DNA of 64,000 bases from Trichosphaerium sp. ATCC 40318 (Eukaryota; Discosea; Flabellinia; Trichosidae): assembly GCA_038496445.1 (NCBI GenBank), contig JALMLS010000552.1, positions 1 to 64,000 of the forward strand. Direction: 5' to 3'. The position numbers and the translations under genes are program-made. Below the pieces are notes generated by a model. The model did no database searches. It saw only the letters and a program-made list of their open reading frames with translations, and had not been told where the DNA came from. Shown in pieces: positions 57,314 to 64,000 of the stretch. The first letter of the stretch is position 1. The number at the start of each line of letters is the position of its first letter.

Positions 57314-58281
57314 GGGTACGACACATACGCGCAATTAGTAAAATAACGCGGTTTAAACCGTTTTTTTCAAAAACAACTCGAAACACGTTTATTTCATGTT
57401 AAAAGCGAGTAATAGGTGTTGGATACACTGTAATAAAGCTTATTTGGGAATACGTACTGGAATACAACAAGGAGCACTACGACCCGTTCATTATAGTCCC
57501 ACCACGAAGTAAATATCGCTTTGGTGCATATTTCGCCACCATCGACAAGATATTATGTGAATCACACGAGGGCGATTCATGGGATGACGAACCGGCTGGT
57601 TTTGGAAAGGTAATTTATAGCAAGTTTCCGTCACCTTCAGGAAAAGATATTGATATCAACATGATGCCTCTAATGATGAACAAAAAACTCTTTAAAGATC
57701 AACTCCCAGAAGAGTTGTGGCCTTTCATATACTTACTGGATATTGCTCTTACTGTAGATAGATACCAGGAAGGTACAATATGCTTCTTAACAATACAAGA
57801 GTCTTTTGTTGAAAAAGGTAAAACGCAACGAAGACCAGGTGTTCACGTTGAGTTTCCTGGTACGCTAAAAACATCACATGGATATTACGATGACGCTTGG
57901 GGTGGAGGATATGGTTTAAGCGATGGTATGTTTATTGCTACAAACTTGGATGACACGTGCGCTGTCTGGGATGTAAGCATTGAGGATAAAAAAGACGGAA
58001 CATCAGTTATTGGTTCTTTGGGTGATTTGGAACATTTGAAGAATGTCTTGCCTAGAGAAACAATGTCGTTGCTTAAAGGTAGGGCAATGTATTGGCTAAC
58101 AGATAGAACACCACATGAGGCATTACCAATGAAAGAATCAGGAAGAAGGATATTCTTTAGGTTAGTTTCGAATAAGCTTGGTATGTGGTATGAATCTCAT
58201 TCTACAAAGAATCCGATTGGTATTGTTCCTGATCCCAAAAAAACAAGGATAATCAAAGAGAACAAGTTTTTAGATGCGTAA
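57273..58281 (+). CDS. Conserved 2OG/Fe(II)-oxygenase-like protein
   Basis: Exon 1 (inside the 54-bp repeat) encodes MGVYDDNNPLSVLRG; an intron with donor GTACGA and acceptor GAGTAATAG joins in phase 1 to GVGYTVIKLIWEYVLEY. One long exon follows: DPFIIVPPRSKYRFGAYFA, QRRPGVHVEFPG, YYDDAWGGGYGLSDGMFIA, NLDDTCAVWD, GRAMYWLTDRTPHEALPM, RIFFRLVSNKLGMWY, NPIGIVPDP. The GVH...D...TPHEALP...R pattern suggests a double-stranded beta-helix oxygenase with His/Asp/His metal ligands and a downstream Arg for 2-oxoglutarate; this is inference. I recall conserved relatives in algae and viruses but no name. The original N-terminus appears stranded left of the piggyBac (54090), so the current gene starts at an internal Met. 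Confidence 0.65.
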
Positions 58282-58609
58282 ACTAGAATAGAATACAAGA
58301 TTACATTACAGAGCACCTTCCCTGCCTTGCTTCGAAAAAAAACCAAAGGGGTACTCGTGAAGTGACAAACCTTTTTCATCTTTCAAAAAAGCAATAAACC
58401 AATGTCTTTCAGAAAAAAAGAGACGGCCATGTTGGCTCGCACGTGTCACAAGTTGTCTGGTTCACAGAGCGCGCACCTACTCACATTTATTGTAACCTTA
58501 AAACCAGATATCTTGAAACCTAACAGAAGTAAGTGTTAAGCAAAAAGCTTCAAAATCGTTGGTTCTAAGTTTACATGACTTATTTGAAAGCTTATTCTAA
58601 CCCATCAGC

Positions 58610-58977
58610 ATGGACAACGACACATTCGCATCTACAGTAAAGTGCGTATCTTTCACATCAGTTGCTACTTTTTAGGTTGTTCGTTAACGACTTTGTTTAC
58701 TAGAGATCTTTTTAACGTTACTACTAACGATAATGCCTTGGCAAAGATCAAGGAGGTTGTGAGCACCAACGCCGAAAGCGCAAATGCCGGAGCTCAGAGC
58801 GCGGTACAACACTCTATTTTATCTTAGTGGTACTAATAGACGCCATAGGGTTTGCAAAAAGACTTGAATAAGCTTCTTGAAGCTCTTGGAGTTGGAAACG
58901 TCGGTGATGCACTAACAGAGATTGCAAACCTAAAGGTACGCCTCGTGATACTATTTTCATGCGTGTTTGCGCTTTAG
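58610..58977 (+). CDS. Small coiled-coil protein
   Basis: Start MDNDTFASTVK. Introns with donors GTGCGT, GTTTAC (carrying TACTAAC) and GTACAA join in phase to LFVNDF, IKEVVSTNAESANAGAQ, GLQKDLNKLLEALGVGNVGD and ALTEIANLK. Reading on without a fourth splice gives VRLVILFSCVFAL and a stop at 58977, a hydrophobic tail that would anchor the protein. Alternatively GTACGC is spliced onward into unresolved sequence or the next gene. Mostly helical, heptad-like. No family recognised. Confidence 0.42.
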
Positions 58978-59090
58978 TAACTCCGATAACAGAAGTAAGA
59001 GCAAAAACAACAAGTTGAGTACATAGCTTGCTATAGTAATCGAGCACAGTATCCTGTACACGCCTCAAAAATAAAACCGTCTAAGAAAAC

Positions 59091-60014
59091 ATGTCGTCAC
59101 ATACTAAATACAGCTTAAACTCTTTAATCATTAACGAAGACGCTTAAAACCGCGGAATTGAGAGCGTTTCTAGCTCTATAACACGTGCTACTGTGTTGTA
59201 TGGCGAAAATATTCGATATTTCAACTTTAACGTTGGTTTGTATAACAGTGGAAGCACACGCTCTGCTGCTATATGGAAAAGCCAAAAAGAGATGACAAGG
59301 AGGTTCGTGTAGATACTGAAGTTGTTTTTGTTATAAAACTGAGCGTTATCTATTTAATTATACATTAAGGTGTTCTATGAGTACCCACAGTTTAAAGTTA
59401 TTATAATTGATGATATTGGGAGAGAACGTTCATTCTTTTACGTTAAAAGGGACAGTTTAGGCGCAAAAGAGCCACAACTAGAACATTTGGTACGTAAAAT
59501 ACAAAATCAGGTGATGTTTTCGTGTATCCCTTCGAAATCAACAAAAACACGTATTTCAGGACGTGCAAATCTCTCTATGAGTATTTTCGCTAAGAGCGTG
59601 TAATTTAGCTGATTAAAGTCCAAAAATTGCTTGGCACAACTGACACGCTTTACTACGGTACGTTCACAATATCACTGTACATGCCTGGTTTAAAACTTCC
59701 ATAAAATCATCGTAGTGCAGACTTTCTGACCAAAACACGTGATCCTTTTTTTTTTCAAATTAAAAACCTTTCAGGTTAGTCTGAGGTTTTGTTCTCTATC
59801 CCTCTTTGTTTTTACTCATTATTAATGTATACTAGCGTCTTCACACCTTCGCGTCAAGCGGAATAGATTACTGACAGCATCTTTGGATGAATTTGGAGGC
59901 TGGATTAGGATTGAGTGTCCATGTTCTTGGACTGAAAAAAATACAAAGTTAGCACCTTTTGTTGTGCTTGCTATTGGTGCACTATTCATGCTCGCATCTG
60001 TTCTCAGGAAGTAA
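59091..60014 (+). CDS. Tail-anchored membrane protein
   Basis: Start MS at 59091. Donor GTCACA (59096) and acceptor TTTCTAG join in phase to SITRATVLYGENIRYFNFNV, then GLYNSGSTRSAAIWKSQ. Next exons: FVFYEYPQFKVIIIDDIGRE, RDSLGAKEPQLEHL, LIKVQKLLGTTDTLYY, and ASSHLRVKRNRLLTASLDE, then GGWIRIECPCSWTE. It ends with a TM helix (LAPFVVLAIGALFMLASV) and RK. Without the first intron, an in-frame TAA interrupts the frame after 18 codons. Topology: cytosolic domain of about 200 residues, one C-terminal TM. Function unknown. Confidence 0.52.
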
Positions 60015-60352
60015 ATATTATCAATAAAATAAGTACAATTATCAGAAGTACATCAGGGTGGTTGTGTACACGACGAAGTTGTAAACTGTCGAACTCAACA
60101 TCAGTTTTCTTTCACCCTTTGTTTAGTTAACAGTACACTCAGTACAATTGAAAAAAACCTTCCAAGCGAACATATTTGTAAGTGCATATAAACTTGCTGT
60201 CAGTGTTATTGTTTTCAGTGAGTAAAACTTGTGGCAAACGAGTATTTTCGTACTTAATAAATCTCCGAATAACTTAATCTTTTTCATTTGCGAGGCGGAA
60301 AAACGTAACAGACGTTGATTACAACTACGTATAGTAGGTGTCACCTACGTGT
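60015..60352. other. Intergenic, no gene seen
   Basis: Holds the promoter of the RCC1 gene at 60353; no ORF supported. Confidence 0.4.
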
Positions 60353-62951
60353 ATGGCAGAAAACTCGGTACAGCTGGTTTATTCGTTTTTTTATAAATTG
60401 TAATTACACAGCGTGGGCAGCACGATACAAAGCCCAAAAAAGCGGATAAAGAAGATTACAAACTATTCTACAAATACCCAAATGACATCAAAGCGCAAAT
60501 CGACACCTTTACGCACCCTAGCGCCAACCACAAACAAGGTGAGGTTATAAAGTTATTTCCGACTAAAGTAATCCTCAGCAGTCTTATCTACAAATTCTGA
60601 TAGCTCAGCAAAAGAAACAGGCGTCAAGCGTGCGAATGAAGACAATAAGCACTTGAATAAAAAAGGTAAAAAGGAAGTTCGTTAAAACGTTAACTTGACG
60701 TTTGCAAAACACGCACACGCCTCATTTCCTTGCGTTTTATGGCGTAAAGTAAAGGTATTAACTCAAACTAATCACGTGGTGTAGATAGAGAAAAGAAACA
60801 AAAAACGTTCGATACAGGTCCACAATACTCGTTCATGCGTGACATCAAGCCAGCAAAAGATAGACCATTAGCTTCTTCACCAGCAGTAAAAAGGAAATCT
60901 AAGACAACACCTGTTGAGTCTAATGATAACCAGTCGAATACACTTGATACACTGTCTATATTTTCTAGATTTTCTAAGACAAATAAAAATGATAGTATAC
61001 CAAATCAAATATCAGATAGAGATGTTATATCAGTAACAATGTCACAAAGAACACTTAGAGAATCAGACGAAGAAGAATCAGATAATATACCTTTTTATAA
61101 TGAACTTGATATTATATCCTCCACTGAGGAGCAACAGTTTCATCGAAACAAATCACATGATAGTGAAAATCAGGAAGATTCCGATGGAATTTCTCGGAAG
61201 TACAGGTACTACTTGTGGTGGGTAAGTACTTAGCTAGTACGATCATTTATCGTTTTACTTAGGCACCTTCGTTTAATGAATTCCTAGGTCGATGGTATCA
61301 AAGAGTTGATGAAAATCAATACAGCCAAAGATATGAAACGGATTAAGAAATATGGGCTTAAAATATACTCTTACAATGAGCCAAGATTATGTACGTGGTT
61401 TTTTTATTATATGCTTGAGAAATCTATCTATTATGCCCTTCGATTCTTGTCAGTGTAGAAGCAATTAGTGTTAACCGTAGCTTGAGAAAGTCAGAAATTT
61501 TAGCTATTCTGAACAACGCCTAAAAAAGTCAGTTGGTTTTGGAACTAATGTTTGGTTGTAGCGTTAAACTTTGATGATATCTCTCCGCTAAAACGCCTTG
61601 CAAAAGGATCATTTGTTGCTGATAAATGTAGACATCAGTTCATGTCAGATGATCACATATGTACGCTTATTAAACCCAGAAAATAATGAGATATTTTACC
61701 CTTTCTCCATTTAAGAGTTTGTAACTTACTTTTGAACGATTTTTGCCATTAATCACGTGAAAAAAACCTAAATTTTATTGGAGTTTTAGTCACCTGTGGG
61801 GAGTTTTTGCTAAGTTTTCTTGTAGATGTTCGCATAAAGAAACAAACACAACATAGAAACAAAGTTGTTATTGTAAGAGAAAAGTATAACTATTTTGTTG
61901 GCGAGAATGGACTTGTCTATATGCTACCACACAACCAAGGATTACCCGAAAGGATACCTAATATAAAACATATTGTTCAGGTTGATGCAGATTATAACCA
62001 TAGCCTTGCTCTCAGCAGAGAAGGAAAGGTATTCGGATGGGGAAGTAATAATTTCTTTGAAGTAAATCCTTCAGAACAGACTAAGAAAATTGACTCTCCT
62101 GTTCTTATTGAACTAGACGATATAATAGTATCTATAGCAGCTGGTGTAAGTTATTCAATGGCATTGACTGATGAAGGTCATGTAGTTTCGTGGGGAAGAA
62201 ATAATTGCGGACAATTGGGTCACTCTTTAGAAAAAAGCAAATCAGCGCCTAAGCGTGTTCCAGACTTAAAAGATATTACACAAGTTAATGGTGGAAGTCA
62301 TGATTCCATTGTTTTAACTTTAGATGGAACAGTGTGGGCGATGGGAAGAGTTCCAAACGAGAAGGTATGACACACCTTACCGAATATGTTTTTCTGATTT
62401 TTTACTTAAAAATCTCTTTTTTTTTCTATCGTAGCACCTTTCACAAACAACTAAATTTTTTTTCCTTCGCCAAAAGTTACGTCTTGCTATATTACCTTGA
62501 TACAATGGCGTTTTTTGTGAGTGTAAAAGTGTTTTTGTGTTCCATAATTAATCGACTAACTTTTTTTTTCTTCTTGTAAAAGTATGGCAAAGGACGGACT
62601 AAATACTCTTTTGGTGATGATACTGTAGTACTCTTAAAATACCATTACGCTCTTACATCATCTGGAAAGGTATATGAAGTAATGACATCAAAGAGAAACC
62701 TTATCAGTGGTGATTTAAAGGTAGTAGACATTTGTGGAAGCCACTTTCCTTATTTCTTGGATAACAAAGGTAATATCCATCATAAGTTTACAAGTCTTGG
62801 TTTATTGGCAGATAAGCGTTCTCATGAACGTTATCCACATAAAAAACCATGTTCAACTGTCTTTGTTGTTGGTTCAAAGACGTTGGCTTTGAATATAGTT
62901 ACTGGCAAAGCAAAGTGGATTTCTGGTACTGTTAAATATAATCTAATGTGA
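60353..62951 (+). CDS. RCC1-like propeller protein with long disordered N-terminus
   Basis: Start MAENS at 60353; exons join in phase across introns with donors GTACAG, GTGAGG, GTAAAA, GTAAGT, GTACGT, GTACGC and GTATGA. The N-terminal 250 residues are charged and Ser-rich (KPKKADKEDYKLFYKYPND, KSKTTPVESNDNQSN, RESDEEESDN), then a basic helical segment (GIKELMKINTAKDMKRIKK). The propeller has RCC1 blades GKVFGWGSNNFFEV, GHVVSWGRNNCGQLGHS, GTVWAMGR, GKVYEVMTSKR, and a final GNIHHKF region. The blade consensus is weak towards the end. RCC1-type propellers bind chromatin or small GTPases; this one probably serves as an interaction platform. A second RCC1 gene (45466) has a SAM domain instead. Confidence 0.72.
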
Positions 62952-63486
62952 TATTTTGTATACTACTTGTATATCGTTTGTTTTATAATACCTCATAACA
63001 ACACCTGTTTTGGATAGTCAGATGGTATTATTGCCCTCTTTTTTGATACTCAATGTATCTTATATTATGGCTATTGATACGGCTACAGAGCGAGAAAAAA
63101 TCAATCTCATGCTCAAAAAATAACATTTGATTTTATTAGTCTATACATAAACGTCAATGAACTCCAATTACCTCAAAAAGAGAACCCAGCTAGTGCTGGG
63201 CGTCCAAACACAGGGATCGAACCTGCTTGACAGCATGAACATTTGACAGGACGGCAGCGCTTATGCCAAAGGCATTACGTTCCTCTGCTACCAACAATAT
63301 GAGGTACTGACCCTCACGCCCTTCCATTAATTCAGCTATAGCTGTAATCAGCAACATACATACTGACCCGCTACACCCCTTCACATAGGTTAAATTTACA
63401 ATTGTACAAGTGTTAATAGTAAGGAAGGGCCGACCGCCTAACCTCACTTTGGTAAAAACCAATTTTGATGAAAGTCTCTTTGATAT
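62952..63486. other. Intergenic with a tRNA-like B-box and a hairpin
   Basis: A perfect 6-bp hairpin CCCAGC-TAGT-GCTGGG is at 63187-63202. A T-loop/B-box-like GGTTCGATCCC (minus strand, about 63213-63223) lies beside it, but no acceptor stem can be formed, so no tRNA is called. Confidence 0.4.
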
Positions 63487-63699
63487 CTATCTTAACCAAT
63501 AAAGCCATTTGAGAAAGACTGTAAAATCCTTCACCATGACGAGCTCGGTTGTAGAGTTTCCAACACCATTTAATGAGAATGCCCAGAACCACAAGGTTCC
63601 TTTCAGTAAGCACAATGGCATTGTGTAGAGTGTGTGAGCTATAAGAAAAAGTATAGCCAAGGGAACAAAAAATAACATGACAGTAAGGAGTAGCTTCAT
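63487..63699 (-). CDS. Small hydrophobic secreted or membrane protein
   Basis: ATG-started frame of 70 codons: MKLLLTVMLFFVPLAILFL followed by a second hydrophobic stretch (CLLKGTLWFWAF) and KDFTVFLKWLYWLR. The leader is a good signal peptide or TM helix. It may be exon 1 of a longer gene, since TATTGGTTAAGA near its end could be a donor. No family recognised. Confidence 0.3.
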   Translation of the reverse strand: MKLLLTVMLFFVPLAILFLIAHTLYTMPLCLLKGTLWFWAFSLNGVGNSTTELVMVKDFTVFLKWLYWLR

Positions 63700-63910
63700 T
63701 CATTAAACGTCATAAATACCCATATTGTGCTGAACAACAACATGTAGAAAACATAAGAACGCTTAGCAAAATTGTTACTTTTTGTGACGTGATAGCAGAC
63801 ATATTAGGCTTTATTAGGTCAATCTACATGAACAATTTTTACTTCTCTCCCAAGAATACAGTCATTTAGTTTTTATTGGAAAAGGACCTCGTATCTAGCT
63901 TTTGATGTAG

Positions 63911-64000
63911 CTATACAGCCACACCTTGTTTGGTAACTGAACTGCCCTTGACACAAAGTTTTTTAGCACCTACTAGCACTTTAATACCTTCATCTGTAAT
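63911..64000 (-). CDS. LRR protein of the GVHTI family, 3' end only
   Basis: The minus strand at the window edge reads ITDEGIKVLVGAKKL, then SSVTKQGVAV and a stop at 63911. This is the last one and a half repeats of an F-box/LRR-family protein like those at 18798 and 24900. The rest lies beyond base 64000. Confidence 0.72.
   Translation of the reverse strand: MTDEGIKVLVGAKKLCVKGSSVTKQGVAV

Noticed and set aside
63195-63300. Possible tRNA on the minus strand (GGTTCGATCCC T-loop, TAGCAGAGG A-box-like)
   Set aside because: T-stem plus 3' acceptor would need a 5' strand TCCAAAC, which is absent. Spacing between A- and B-like boxes is too long and no sound anticodon stem forms.

Overview
This is nuclear DNA of a compact, AT-rich unicellular eukaryote. 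About 45 loci lie in 64 kb on both strands, often a few hundred bases apart. Almost every multi-exon gene can be reconstructed only by removing very short GT...AG introns (mostly 40-60 nt, some apparently 27-32 nt), many with a TACTAAC-like branch site. TAA, TAG and TGA all end genes, so the code looks standard. I cannot place the organism. Secreted fungalysin, an LPMO-like protein and mucin-like wall or surface proteins suggest an osmotrophic or parasitic protist. No rRNA, convincing tRNA, CRISPR or bacterial operon is present.

Layout. 1-8 kb: a partial F-box/MORN gene, a small basic repeat protein, an ankyrin gene, a secreted HEIGH metalloprotease with a Pro/Thr stalk, and an F-box gene. 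8-14 kb: a type I surface protein with a Pro/Thr stalk, an F-box/MORN gene and two small DCKT membrane proteins. 14-20 kb: a divergent multi-exon HSP70, a META-like protein and an F-box/LRR gene. 20-27 kb: relics (a truncated membrane-protein copy, a decayed F-box/MORN gene, a TIR element), a secreted Cys-rich peptide, and a second F-box/LRR gene with a frameshift. 27-35 kb: a four-TM protein, an LPMO-like protein, a helical-repeat (PPR-like) protein and a basic protein. 35-39 kb: two tandem GPI-type mucin-like proteins. 39-44 kb: YbeY and PAP2 genes divergently arranged, a multi-TM protein and the largest F-box/MORN gene. 45-51 kb: RCC1+SAM, two small membrane-protein genes, a DUF4397 protein and an F-box gene. 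51-58 kb: fungalysin, then a piggyBac transposase that separates the 5' end of an o2OG-oxygenase-like gene from its body. 58-64 kb: a coiled-coil protein, a membrane protein, a second RCC1 gene and the end of a third LRR gene.

Themes. F-box proteins are expanded: four with MORN-type repeats, at least two with LRRs, two with other C-termini. This suggests many ubiquitin-ligase substrate adaptors under birth-and-death evolution. Surface proteins share one Thr/Pro stalk module across unrelated heads. The most notable structures are the piggyBac transposase with a PHD finger and SAP-like motif between its second and third catalytic aspartates, and the 54-bp exact exon duplication that brackets it.

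Exon structures were worked out by eye from reading frame, splice motifs and family expectations. Gene boundaries are therefore models. Family names rest on motifs recognised by eye, not on searches.
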